From NCBI GenBank assembly GCA_947311845.1, contig CAMZMU010000041.1, positions 119,374,100-119,438,099 on the forward strand: a DNA stretch of 64,000 nucleotides, written 5' to 3'. The position numbers were made by a program, and so were the translations under genes. Numbering within the stretch: the first letter of the stretch is position 1; each line of letters begins with the position of its first letter. The notes below the pieces were generated by a model. That model was not told the DNA's origin. It searched no databases and saw only the letters and a list, made by a program, of their open reading frames with translations. This stretch comes from Poa pratensis (Eukaryota > Streptophyta > Magnoliopsida > Poales > Poaceae). Of this stretch, positions 12,116-22,374 are shown piece after piece.

Positions 12116-12540
12116 AGTTACTCGAAAAAAAGTCGAGTAGCCACTTCTAACGAGCACGAATGGCCCCCCAGGTTCAGCCAAGGGATCTCTAATGAAGAAT
12201 TAGCGTGAGTTGACTGGGAGCAGATTGGAGAAGGGTTGTTTGAGAACGGACTGGCACATGATCACCCTGTTTACCTGTTAGCAAATTAAGCACAACAAAA
12301 TTGTTTATCTTTGCTACTCCCTCCGATTCATAAAAAGTGTCGCCCACTTTTGGGCGACACTTTTTATGAATCGGAGGGAGTAAAACAAATGGGTGCGGTC
12401 GAGGAGCCACGTGCAGTGTCATGAGCGACCGTTCGGGGCTCAGCCAAAGAATCTCTAGTAAAAAACCAGCGACTAGGAGCAAATTTGGAGATAATTTGGG
12501 AGTGGACGAGCACATGATCACCCCATTTACGAATTATGTG
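12116..12540. repeat. Diverged direct duplication flanking a Stowaway MITE
   Basis: The left copy (about 12150-12275: GAGCACGAATGGCC..., GGTTCAGCCAAGGGATCTCT) and the right copy (about 12418-12535: TGAGCGACCGTTCGG..., GGCTCAGCCAAAGAATCTCT) share order and content, ending ATGATCACCCTGTTTAC versus ATGATCACCCCATTTAC. The Stowaway at 12317 lies between them. Small repeats of CTCGAAAAAAAG near 12080 and 12121 sit at the left margin. Confidence 0.6.
12317..12380. mobile_element. 64-bp Stowaway-type MITE, near-perfect palindrome
   Basis: Two perfect 30-bp arms, beginning CTCCCTCCGATTCATAAAAA and ending in its complement, flank a 4-base spacer. TA target duplications sit at 12315-12316 and 12381-12382. 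CTCCCTCC ends with TA target sites are the hallmark of Tc1/mariner Stowaway elements of grasses. The element is among the shortest possible, with no unique interior. Confidence 0.9.
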
Positions 12541-13184
12541 ATGTGACATATTAATCAAAAAAGGAGTTAGATCTTTACTAAAAATTAATAGGTGCACTCA
12601 TGGATAGGGGCGGAGCCAGTAAAATTTGTACGAAGGGGGCAATGAAACATTTATTCCTCTTGTCAATTGTTGGGAGAGCCAAAGTACTAAAATGTAAATT
12701 TTGATAAATTTTAGCAAAAAAAAAACTAGAGGGTCTACAAAAATGTCTGCAGCACTTGTCGTGGAGTATTTGTAATAAAGCCAGTGCTCTCGCCATTTTG
12801 GGCTCTTCACGTGTGAGGATCTCAGGGCGCATGCGCAAAACCCAACCCAAACGAGCCTTGCACCACCTCAATGTGCCTCGCACGCAAGATTATCCTGGCT
12901 AGCCCAATTTGGATCAAAATACAAACTTGTGGACTACGGATTGAAGAATTTGCAAGTTTGTGCATCAAAATGTTGTCTCAGCACAAATTCATGGACCAAT
13001 GGGGTAATACTAAAACATTCCACGCTATCAAAAGGTAGAAAATACACATAATTCTGATGCCTTGTAATTTATTTATTATTCTGGATTTCAAAACACAAGA
13101 GTTATCTAGAATGTTCTGTTTGGAATACACTCCACGCTATCAAAAGGAGAAAAACTCCCGGTAAAGAAAAAAGAGTTTATAATT
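12541..13184. other. Intergenic, no feature recognised
   Basis: Mixed AT-rich sequence. CACGCTATCAAAAGG occurs at about 13021 and again at 13134, a local repeat. No gene recognised. Confidence 0.4.
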
Positions 13185-13256
13185 GGGGCATTCCGAGAAT
13201 TGAACTCGGAACCTCTCGCACCCTAAGCGAGAATCATACCACTAGACCAAATGCCC
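13185..13256 (-). tRNA. tRNA-Pro (anticodon AGG)
   Basis: The reverse complement folds as a standard 72-nt tRNA. The acceptor stem is GGGCATT/AATGCCC, box A is TGGTCTAGTGG, the anticodon stem CTCGC/GCGAG encloses loop TTAGGGT with anticodon AGG, the T-stem is CCGAG/CTCGG, and box B is GAGTTCAATTCTC. No intron. It is intact and probably transcribed by RNA polymerase III. It decodes proline CCU/CCC codons in cytosolic translation. Confidence 0.95.
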
Positions 13257-13261
13257 TTGTT

Positions 13262-14050
13262 GTTGTTAATTATCTACTTACAAAATACTAAAACTTAATA
13301 TCCAGTGGCACCGCTGACAGGTGGCCCCGGTAGATGCTCCCCGTCGACCTCAAGCCCCACCCAGAACCTTCCTCTCCTGAAGTCTCGCCGCCGGCGAGCA
13401 TCCGCCACCGCCTACCCCTCCTCCTCATCCGCCCCGACTCGTCGCAACGCCCCTCTACCCACTTCCTCCGCTGTATGAGAGTTAGGGAAGACGATGAGTT
13501 TGCACGGTCTCTCCAGTCGCTGGATCTGCGGCGCAGAGCCCTTCGCGCCGTGCAAGGAAGTTTCTTCGACAGAAACAGGCGGCTCAGGGCAACGGCGATG
13601 AAGGCTGCTGCTGCCGTGCGTGCTATAGTGAGGTAGAACAGGTCGTCTCTTCTCAACTTCTCTTTGGCTGAAAGAGGCTCCTGATACAGATGGCACCCTG
13701 ATGGTAACGCTCTTAATGACAGCCGCAGAAGCTCAACAATTATTTCTTTTGATTTGGAGAAGAATCTCATCAACTATTGTTATTTTGGAGAAGAAGCTCA
13801 TTAAGTATTGTTTGTCAGCGATATACTTTGTTCTTATATTGTTTTTCCCCGTGTGGCACAATACATTTAGCAGGATCTATGAAGACATTCGACATGCATA
13901 CAGTCATGATTTTTTCGTTGTTGTGCCAAACAGAATTACAGCAATTTAGGCACTCATTATTGTGTTTGTTCAGCCGAATTACAACTGGATATGGTGTATT
14001 CAGGTCTATAGTTTAGTTTTTCACTAATTGATTCCATTTCAGATGATCAA
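13262..14050 (+). other. GC-rich segment with a 100-residue plus-strand frame, function unknown
   Basis: An open frame from ATG 13334 to 13636 encodes an arginine-rich, leucine-repeated peptide (RVREDDEFARSLQSLDLRRR...) with no domain I recognise. The opposite strand is also open, as GC-rich DNA often is. It could be a gene fragment beside the DUF241 array. Downstream (13.7-14.05 kb) is AT-rich with no exon recognised. Confidence 0.2.
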
Positions 14051-14653
14051 GATCGCAGATGATTTTGTGGTGGATCTTGTCACAGACGGCCGCAACATGC
14101 CAGGGCACTCTTAAGAGGTGGACAGTTCATGACCTGCACTAGGTGAGCACATTTCTGGAGGTTGAGTCAACTAGCAGATCTTATTTCTTACTATCTTCTT
14201 ATTTTCTGCCCCCTTAACCTCTATCCAACAGACAATGTGACACCCGTGCAGTTTATTCTGCCTGAAACGATCTGAACATGGCATGAAAGTAGTAACATTG
14301 TTTTCAGATACAATGGTCATGGATCATTCTGTAGATTGCAGGGGGTCCTCCAACAAACACCAATTACATAGCTTGCATTCATTTCCTTTGCTAGCTGCCA
14401 ATCAGTTAGCGAAGTAGATTAATTCTGAGTAATGTTGAACACTCGTGCATATGCGTTGCCACCAATTATAGGGACATAACCTGCTTGTAAGCTCACTTAT
14501 TGGTGTCTGTTGCACAAACAAGATGAAACAGCATGAACTTGTCTGTGGCACGAATGGCTATGCCATCTAACCATATCATAAAACTTTCTCCATACTGTCG
14601 AGATGATCATCGGCTTGGTAATGCCATTGGACTTCTGAAATCTGATTCTTAAC

Positions 14654-14661
14654 TATAAATA
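14654..14661 (+). promoter_or_regulatory. TATA box of DUF241 gene A
   Basis: TATAAATA 115 bp before the ATG, in the context AACTATAAATAGAG that recurs at the same place before genes B, C and D. Confidence 0.8.
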
Positions 14662-14768
14662 GAGTACACCTGAAGAGCCCTGAACAGATTGCAACTTTTC
14701 TTCCTTTCTCTTCTCTTCCATGTCCTGAAGAAATATACCATCACTCATCCACACCCTCCATCAAAAAC

Positions 14769-15560
14769 ATGTCTGGCCATCTAAGATCTACAAGTCTGCC
14801 TTCTAGGCCTCACTCCAGTGAGATCAAAGTAGAAGAAGAGTTACACAGCCTAAAAACATGCCTCTGTAGGCAGCCTGCCACCATCGTCACATTGTGTGAT
14901 GGCTTGAGGAAGCTTGCATATGTCTTCAACTTTGTTGAGGAGATTTTGCGCTTGCCAAAGAACCAAGTTGGCATCTGCTCGCCCCAGCAAAAGAAATTTG
15001 TGGAGAAAGAACTGGAGCGGTCCCTTGTGCTGCTTGATATCTGCAATGCTATGCAAGAGAACTTTGCCGAGTTGAAGATGAGTATCCAAGAGCTACAGCT
15101 AGTCCGCAAAAGAGGAGATCATGCCACTGTCAACCTCAAAATTGAGTCTTTCTTCCGTTCAGCGAAGAATGTGCGAAAGCATTTCAAGAAGTACAACAAC
15201 AAAGCTACTTCTGAAGGTCACAGCCTTGTCAGGCTACTAGCAGAAGCCAGAGAGATGGCTATGTCCCTGTTTGAATCTGCATCATACCTCTTGCCAAAGC
15301 AGATTACCACCTCCAGTTCTAGCAAATGGTGTATTGTGTCCAAAAGGTTCCAGAAAAGAAAAGTTGTACGTGAGGAGGATAAGTTACAAGCGTTAGAGTG
15401 CAGAATTGGAGATCTTGAGAATGGTGCAGGGTTTTTGTTCAGGAGAATGATCCAGACCAGGGTTTGTCTCCTGAACATTCTTAGCTCATCCAGATGCCTT
15501 GGTGCTATGGCACCGTGTGATTGGCATCCTCCTTTTAAAGGGTTTGCAAACCTTGTGTAA
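14769..15560 (+). CDS. DUF241-family protein, array gene A
   Basis: Single-exon gene of 263 residues. Plant DUF241 proteins are largely helical and their biochemical role is unknown. The N-terminus is serine-rich (MSGHLRSTSLPSRPHSSEIK). The core includes the family motifs ERSLVLLDICNAMQENFAEL and KMSIQELQL, then [16 protein letters not shown] and LQALECRIGDLENG, ending RVCLLNILSS. It then continues for 23 residues beyond the point where genes B and D stop, through sequence that matches the 3' untranslated region of gene B (PPFKGF equals CCTCCTTTTAAAGGGTTT). The most diverged of the four copies. No frameshift; expected to be functional. Confidence 0.88.
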   Translation: MSGHLRSTSLPSRPHSSEIKVEEELHSLKTCLCRQPATIVTLCDGLRKLAYVFNFVEEILRLPKNQVGICSPQQKKFVEKELERSLVLLDICNAMQENFAELKMSIQELQLVRKRGDHATVNLKIESFFRSAKNVRKHFKKYNNKATSEGHSLVRLLAEAREMAMSLFESASYLLPKQITTSSSSKWCIVSKRFQKRKVVREEDKLQALECRIGDLENGAGFLFRRMIQTRVCLLNILSSSRCLGAMAPCDWHPPFKGFANLV

Positions 15561-17221
15561 ATCCATCTAGTGTGTATGGGAGACCACATGTACATATTAG
15601 TTATTACTAGCTGACTAAAAAGAGAATTACGTCATCATGTTTATGTTGTCAACGGTCTTTTGTGTGTACTTCTGAGTTCTGATTTTGGTGAAATGTGATT
15701 TTTATTCCTAGGTAAATACTGGCTGATTGCTCCCAAATGTCGACAAACTCAGTATGGCAGTACTTCTCATCTGTTGCATCAGGTTTTAAGCGGGGATATT
15801 GTCACTTGACGATTTGGCCTCATACTTTTTTTCCCATGCTTGCATTAAGCTTATTATTTCGTGATTGGTTTGCTCTACATGCATGTGTACACAAGATCCA
15901 GGCTATGCGTGTAAGCTTGAAATTAAACTGAATAGTATGAAGAGAAAACTTGAAAGGTAGCAAATGTGCAGAAACCAGATTTACGCACATACTATCAAGG
16001 ACATATATACCTAAAGTTTCTTTGAAAGTGTACAGTCTTACCATTATTGATTGTATTTTTAATATGGTCAAAGATGCCGACCCTTTTATGATGGATCTTA
16101 TTATAGGTGGATGAACCTTGCAAGCAGTACTCCATGAGGTGCTGAGTTTGTGCTTATCTTGAACACATTACATTGAACTCGTTTTTGGAGGTTCTGCTTG
16201 TCAACTGTTCCTTTCATGAACTGCGATTCTTCCTCACCACCTTATAGAAGAAAACAACTCTGGGCACTCGTGCAGTCCATTTTGCCGGACATAATTGAAA
16301 CATGACAGATTGGCAATACTAAATAGCAAGTTGTCTTCCTGTACTGTCAAGTAGTCATGCAGACCACAGTTTGCCTTCGTTTGGAACATGTCAAAGTTGC
16401 ATTAGCAACCTTTGCTGCTTTAAACTAAGATAGACAAGGGCATCAACTTGTCTGACACTGTGGTGGCCATGTGAGTAGATGGGGTCTGCAGAGATAGAGA
16501 TACTTTCTGTCTGTGTATCAGTCTGTTGTGCCATATTTTCAAGTTCCTTGTGTAACTGGGCACCTCTACCTCTGCTAGTGAAGGATTACACCACAGATTT
16601 ATTATAGAAACAGTCATGACCCTCTAACACTTGGTTTTTTTGTTGTTGAGGAAAACACTTGGAATTTTGCAAGCTAAAACCCGTTTGAGTAACGTTTATG
16701 AGTTAGATTTCGTAAGTTTCCTATGTTCCAAACGGTTGAAGGTTGCATCAGAAGAAGAGAAGCATCCATTGATAATTATGATACATGCGTGGTGGATCAT
16801 CTTGCTGGTAGCAGAGACAGACCAGCAAAGCAACAGTGCTGCACGGGCAATAGAGGTGAAGGTGCAACTGTCAGAAGTTGAGAACCAAAACGACAGGCTG
16901 TTAAAAGGTGGAGTTGTCTGGTCCATCAACATACACCTCAACTTCCATGACTTAGATTTTAGTTTATTCTGCCCTTGTTTGCTGATCTGGATACTGAGTT
17001 AAGCTAAGCAGTCGTGCAGATGCTTTGCCGCCAATTGTCGAGACAATTCATGCACTTAGTGATGCTTGTCTCCCTAACAAGATAAACACCAGCTTGTAAT
17101 GGATAGAGATGGTTATGCTGCTGCAAAGAATTGGTCCATTATTGGCAACAAACAGAGCGTGGTGCGCAATATTCTTCCTGCCTAATGGCCTGTGCCAGCA
17201 GAACTGCTCTCGTTTCTTGAC
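15561..17221. other. Array spacer between DUF241 genes A and B
   Basis: Non-coding. It holds the array-wide conserved block (about 16066-16205, TACTCCATGAGGTGCTGAG) and, at about 16800-16915, a degenerate copy of the upstream block seen before genes C and D (peptide-like EVKVQLSEVENQNDRL). These repeats mark the edges of the ancestral duplication unit. Confidence 0.55.
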
Positions 17222-17229
17222 TATAAATA
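17222..17229 (+). promoter_or_regulatory. TATA box of DUF241 gene B
   Basis: TATAAATA 105 bp before the ATG at 17327, in the context GACTATAAATAGAGTGC shared with genes C and D. Confidence 0.8.
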
Positions 17230-17326
17230 GAGTGCTACAATGGTTGAGCACCAACAGAGTACTATTCTTCTTCTCTTTTCTTACATTTCAAACAGAAATA
17301 TATCATCCGCATCATCAATTAGAAAC

Positions 17327-18040
17327 ATGGCTTGCCATCAAAGATCTGCAAGTTTGCCTTGTGTTGCTCACTCCAGTGCATCCAAAGTGGAGGTAGAGCT
17401 GCAGGGCCTGAAATCATGCATCTCTTCACCCTCCGCAACCATCGACACAATGTGCGGTGGTTTCGCGAGGCTTGGAGACATCTACAACTGCATAGAGGAG
17501 ATCATGAGCTTGCCCAGCAACCAAGTTGGCCTTTCCTTGCTCCAAAACAAGAAGATGGTGGAAGAGGAACTGGAAAGATCCCTCGTTCTGATTGATCTCT
17601 GCAATTCCATGCAAGAGAATTTAGCAGAGCTGAAGATGAGTACCCAGGAGCTGCAACTGGTTCTCAAAAGAGGAGATGATGTGGCTATTCAACTCAAGGT
17701 CGAGTCTTTCATTCGGCTCGCGAAGCAGGCGCAAAAGCCTTTTAAGAAGATCACAAGCAGCAAAGCTACTGTTGAGGATTGCAGGCTGGCCGGGCTTCTG
17801 GCGGAAGCCCGAGAAATGTCTGTCTCTCTACTTGAATCCACATCGCATCTGTTGCTGAAGCAGTTCGCCACCACCCAAGGAAGCAAATGGTCTCTTGTCC
17901 AGAAAAGAAAGGTCGTTTGCGAGGAGGGACAGTTGCAAGTGCTTGAGCGAAGCATGGGAGATCTTGAGAACGGTGCTGAATTTTTGTTCAGGATATTGAT
18001 CCAAAGCAGGGTTTCACTCCTAAACATTCTTAGCTCGTAG
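17327..18040 (+). CDS. DUF241-family protein, array gene B
   Basis: Single-exon gene of 237 residues, starting [20 protein letters not shown]. The ATG at 17327 is chosen over the upstream one at 17240 because it matches the aligned starts of C and D and lies downstream of the expected transcription start; 17240 is only 11 bp past the TATA box. It has the family core ([67 protein letters not shown]) and ends [11 protein letters not shown] at a TAG. Compared with C and D it lacks a few residues in the KRF segment (WSLVQKRKVV versus WSLVSKRFHKRRVV). Function unknown; expected intact. Confidence 0.9.
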   Translation: MACHQRSASLPCVAHSSASKVEVELQGLKSCISSPSATIDTMCGGFARLGDIYNCIEEIMSLPSNQVGLSLLQNKKMVEEELERSLVLIDLCNSMQENLAELKMSTQELQLVLKRGDDVAIQLKVESFIRLAKQAQKPFKKITSSKATVEDCRLAGLLAEAREMSVSLLESTSHLLLKQFATTQGSKWSLVQKRKVVCEEGQLQVLERSMGDLENGAEFLFRILIQSRVSLLNILSS

Positions 18041-19770
18041 ATATTTTTCATTCCTTGCTTCTCTAGCACCTTGTGATTGGCGTCCGCCTTTTAAAGGATT
18101 CACCAGTCATATAGAACCTTTGTAGTTCGCGCACAGTACCAAACGTACATACAAATGATCAGTTGATAAACAATTTTTTACTATCATACCATGACTTCTA
18201 ATTTCACTAAATTTACCAGGTGGTGGTTTTGATTATCCCATAGCTGAATGTCATGTTGATGTTTTGTTTCCGAGTATGTGATGAATGTTAAGGACCTGAA
18301 AAGGAAATTCCGCGTAAGAAAGTGGCATGTAGAGTACCAGTGAAGGTTAAGTTATTAACAGTTCTGGTAATAGGTAGGAGCTTGGTGTATAATCATTTTC
18401 TAGCTACATGTTGTACACCTTAAAAATTTCAGTTGGCACCATCATATTTTGCTTGGAATACAGTAACAACAATGAACATGCCAGCTCTAGGCCATGTGGT
18501 AGTGGCTCATAATTGCCTGACTAGCATTGCATTATGCATACAAGCACTATTATGTTAACAGGTGTACCAGACTTGCACATGCGACAAATAATTTAGATCC
18601 TCTAAACAGAGGCAGTAACCACTAGTTCAGCTGATATTCGATTCCACGTGTAAGTTATTTTACATATCTTTTAATGAGTTGTTTCGGTTGGTCAAGAATG
18701 CTAATCCTTTTGTGGCAGATCTTGTTTCAGGTTGATGAAACATGACAGCAATGCTCCATGAGGTGTTGAGTTCATGCATATCAAGATGTTACCTGTATCA
18801 TGTCAGGACTGAGCGTGTTTCTGTAGGTTAAGTCAACTCTTTCCTCTCTCTAAGAACTTGCAGATGCTGTTTCCTATGCTTCCATTGAAACCTTTTTCCT
18901 CGTGGTGTAGCGAAATCAAACTTGAACGCTCAAGCACTCTAATTCTTTTTCCTGGAATAACTGAAACATGATGAAGACTGCACATTATATAACATGTGAA
19001 ACATGATGAAATGAAATGATTAATTAACATTTAGCAAAATATGGTTCTCCAAGAAACACACATTGGTGTTGTATTATATGAGGATATACATTTGTGATGT
19101 TACAAACTTCATGATTATGATGAATATTTTCTCTGACACAGTGGTTAACTGAACAAGAAGATGCATGCCATTTGTATGTGGAAGCTTCAGTTCAAGAAGC
19201 ATTTATAATTTCTTGTGAGAAAACACTATTATTATCAATGACCTTTACTGAGGCTAAAGGCCTGAACTTTTCGTAGGTGTTGTTAGCATTCAGTTGTTCC
19301 GTTAAAACAGCGACCTGCACTATTAAGCGATAACGGGTACTTTATCCAGTACAACTTGGTGTATGCCTGCTGCCTCTTAGGAGGATGTAAACAAACTCTA
19401 TCTACCTTTTCAATGAAAAGAAACTCAAAGCTTTTGCGTTTTCTCAAGAAAAAAAAGATGGCGCAGTGTCACTGTGTGTTTGAGACAAAAACATAAATAT
19501 GCTTTTTTGTATTACCGCACCTAGATCCATGGCCTTCTAGTTCCCATGTTATGATCTACTGAATGCATGCCCTTGTTAGGTTTTCGGATATCGAAGTATG
19601 GCATTTATGAATTACCTTTCGTAAGTAATGTTATTCTAGTTTGATTCCAGATTATTAGTTTAGCCATGGAGTAAATTTTGGCACTAAAGATTTGATGCAT
19701 TTATTTTTATCAAAAAAGGACAGAAATAATTGATTCGTTTGTTAAGAATACTAACACATGTGTAGTAGAT
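18041..19770. other. Array spacer between DUF241 genes B and C
   Basis: Non-coding. About 18691-18838 is the conserved block (CAGCAATGCTCCATGAGGTG, GGTTAAGTCAACTC). About 18950-19100 matches the two sides of CACTA element I joined together (AACATGATGAAATGA followed by AATG... ATGGTTCTCC), so it shows what that site looked like before insertion. Further matches to 28.7-29.1 kb continue to about 19560. Confidence 0.7.
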
Positions 19771-19974
19771 CATGCTGCAGGTAGCAGAGACATGCCAAGA
19801 AGGCAACAATGCTTCACGAGGGTTGAGGTGCAGGTGCAACTGTCACAAGTTGAGAACCGAATTGCCAGATTGCATGCTGCAGGTAGCAGAGACATGCCAA
19901 GAAGGCAACAATGCTTCACGAGGGTTGAGGTGCAGGTGCAACTGTCACAAGTTGAGAACCGAATTGCCAGATTG
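19771..19974. repeat. Two perfect-looking tandem copies of a 102-bp unit upstream of gene C
   Basis: Copies at 19771-19872 and 19873-19974 both start CATGCTGCAGGTAGCAGAGA and end ACCGAATTGCCAGATTG. The unit is 34 codons long and open in one frame (PRRQQCFTRVEVQVQLSQVE). Single, slightly different copies lie before gene D at about 49687-49768 and at 46896-46977. The unit could be an old exon; no splice signals convinced me. Confidence 0.85.
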
Positions 19975-20223
19975 TCAGAAGGTGAAGGCAGCTGGGTCTT
20001 CCAGCAAACTCCTCAGTGTCCTGTACTAATTTGCCAATCTGGATTACGAGACAAATCACTCGTGCGGATACTTTGCCATCTATAGATGAGACATGCACGC
20101 GCTCTCGATCTCACTTATTGATGTCAGTTGCACTAACCAGAATAAGAAAGCATCAGTTTCGCCTTGGTGGAAGATGATTAAGCCGCAATGAGAAGTTGCT
20201 CCATTATTCCTTTGGTTCTTGAC

Positions 20224-20231
20224 TATAAATA
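20224..20231 (+). promoter_or_regulatory. TATA box of DUF241 gene C
   Basis: TATAAATA 108 bp before the aligned ATG at 20332, in sequence almost identical to gene D's promoter. Confidence 0.75.
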
Positions 20232-20331
20232 GTGTGCGCTAGAAAGGGTTGAGCACCAACAAAGTGCATCTGTTCTTCCCTTTCTCTTCCATCTCAAACT
20301 GAAATACATCATCAGTTCATCCACTAGAAAC

Positions 20332-21058
20332 ATGGCCTGCCATCAAAGATCTGCAAGTTTGCCTTCTATTCCTCACCCCCACTGAATCCAAAGTGGAGGT
20401 TGAGCTGCAGGGCCTGCAAACACGCATCTCTTCGCCTTCCGTGACCATCGGCACAATGTGCGATGGTTTGAGGAGACTCGGAGAGATCTGCAGCTGCATA
20501 GAGGAGATCATGAGCTTGCCTAGCAACCAAGTTGGCCTCTCCTTGCCCCTGCAAAGGAAAATGGTTGAGGAAGAGCTTGACAGATCACTTGTTCTCGTTG
20601 ACCTCTGCAATGCCATGCAAGAGAACTTGGCAGAGCTGAAGATGAGCATCCAGGAGCTGCAGCTTGCCCTCAAGAGAGGAGATCATGCGACTGTTCAGCT
20701 CAAGATGGAGTCTTTCATTCGCCTCACGAAGAAGGCGCAGAAGCCTTTCAAGAAGATCACAAGCAGCAAAGCTACCGCCGAAGAGGGCAGGATGGTCAGG
20801 CTACTGGCAGAAGCAAGAGAGATGTCGGTCTGTCTGCTTGAATCCGCGTCTTGCCTCCTGCCGAAGCAAATCACGGTCACAAACAGAAGCAGATGGTCCC
20901 TCGTCTCAAAGAGGTTCCATAAAAGGAGGGTCGTCTGCGAGGAGGCGCAGTTGCAAGCGCTGGAGCACAGCTTGGCAGATCTTGAGAACGGTGTTGAGCC
21001 CTTGTTCAGGAGGTTGATCCAGAGCAGGGTTTCGCTCCTGAACCTCCTTAGCTCATAG
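20332..21058 (+). pseudogene. DUF241-family gene C, broken by a one-base insertion
   Basis: Nearly identical to gene D over promoter, coding region and 3' flank. After [16 protein letters not shown] the reading frame meets a stop (CAC TGA), because a run of C is five long (20376-20380) where gene D has four. From about 20390 the original frame is open to the TAG at 21056-21058 and encodes the full family core ([35 protein letters not shown]). The next in-frame ATG is at about 20455, which would remove roughly 40 N-terminal residues. Either a recent pseudogene, a gene restarted internally, or a homopolymer sequencing error. Confidence 0.8.
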
Positions 21059-21695
21059 ATGCTTCTTAAAGCCTTGTTGCCCTACCAAATCTTTTGTACA
21101 TGATACCGAATATACTTGATATCGATTGGTTACACAATTTTGATCATGCATTTTTTCAATTGACTGTTTGTGTCCATGTTTCTTAATTTCCAATGATGTT
21201 TCGACCATTTTCATGTCGTCGATAATTGTGTTCATGTTCTTCATCTCTCCTTTTGTGTATGTGATAAGTACAGTGGTAAACAAAACAAAAGGTCCACCAT
21301 GTAGAATATCAGTGAAGAGTCACATACTGTACATAGTTACATTCAAATTGAAAAATGAGTTGTTGTTTTGATTGGTCAAGAATGTTGATCCTTTTGCGTG
21401 AATCTTGTTGAAGGTTGATGAAACATGACAGCAATGCTCCATTAGGTGTTGATTCATGCTTATCTAGATGTTACATGTATCATGTCAGGACTTGGCGTGT
21501 TTCCATAGGTTAAGTCAACTCTTTCCTCTTTCTAAGACCTTAAAGATGTTGTTTCCTATGCTTTCATTGGAATCTTGTCCCTCATGGTGTAGCAAAATCG
21601 AACTTGAACGACCGTGCACTCTATTTTTTTCCCTGGAATAACTGAAACATGATGAAGACTGCACATTATATAACATGTGAAACATGATGAAATGA
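21059..21695. other. 3' flank of gene C up to CACTA element I
   Basis: Non-coding. The first 250 bp match the 3' flank of gene D. About 21376-21520 is the array-wide conserved block. The last 60 bp (ACTGAAACATGATGAAGACT...) match 18959-19013 and end in TGA, the target duplication of element I. Confidence 0.65.
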
Positions 21696-21719
21696 CACTA
21701 CAAGGAAACTGGTTATAGC

Positions 21720-22110
21720 TCGCAGGTAATTACCAGCGGGTCACGCCAAATCCACGCCGGTGGTAGTCTGGGACCAATTGCGTATCACCGGCGTGGGGAA
21801 ATCCCCCCGATAGTGATAATTTCGTATCACTGGTGTGTCACACTGCGCGCCACGCCGGTGATAAGTGGGCCCAAATGACATGACACGACAAAAGATACTA
21901 GTGGCGTGGGATATATTGGAAACGCCAGTAATGTCCACGCTTTTCGTGTGGCGTGGGATATATTGGACACACCGGTAGTAAGAGGGTCCCAACGACCTGA
22001 CAGGACAACACGTACTAGTGGCGTGGGATATATAGGACACGCCAGTAATGACAAAACGTGCAAGTGGCGTGGGTACTAGCGAACACGCCAGTAATAGTGT
22101 CGTGGCTGCA
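21720..22110. repeat. 5' subterminal repeats of CACTA element I
   Basis: At least four diverged copies of a unit with GTGGCGTGGGATATATTGGA followed by ACGCCAGTAATG, plus related ACGCCGGTGATA pieces. Subterminal arrays of this kind are known binding sites for the TNPA-type protein in En/Spm elements. Here the binding role is inferred from position and repetition only. Confidence 0.75.
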
Positions 22111-22374
22111 GACTATTTCCCCACACCACACTCTCTCTTCGTCTCTATATATACCCTTTAACCCCTGTTGGATAATTGGATCTGGAGTTGGTTTTTTTTG
22201 GAAAATTTACAGTACTTTCGTACTGCATTATTTTGATTGATTTCCCAAAAATTGGATCTGGGGTTGGTTAGGACCGGCCACAATGAGAGGAGCGAAATTG
22301 GCGGATCTCGGGCGCTAGGCCGCCGGGCCTCCCCCCACCGGCGTTGATCGGGCGTCGTCGGCAGCCCTTCTGCC

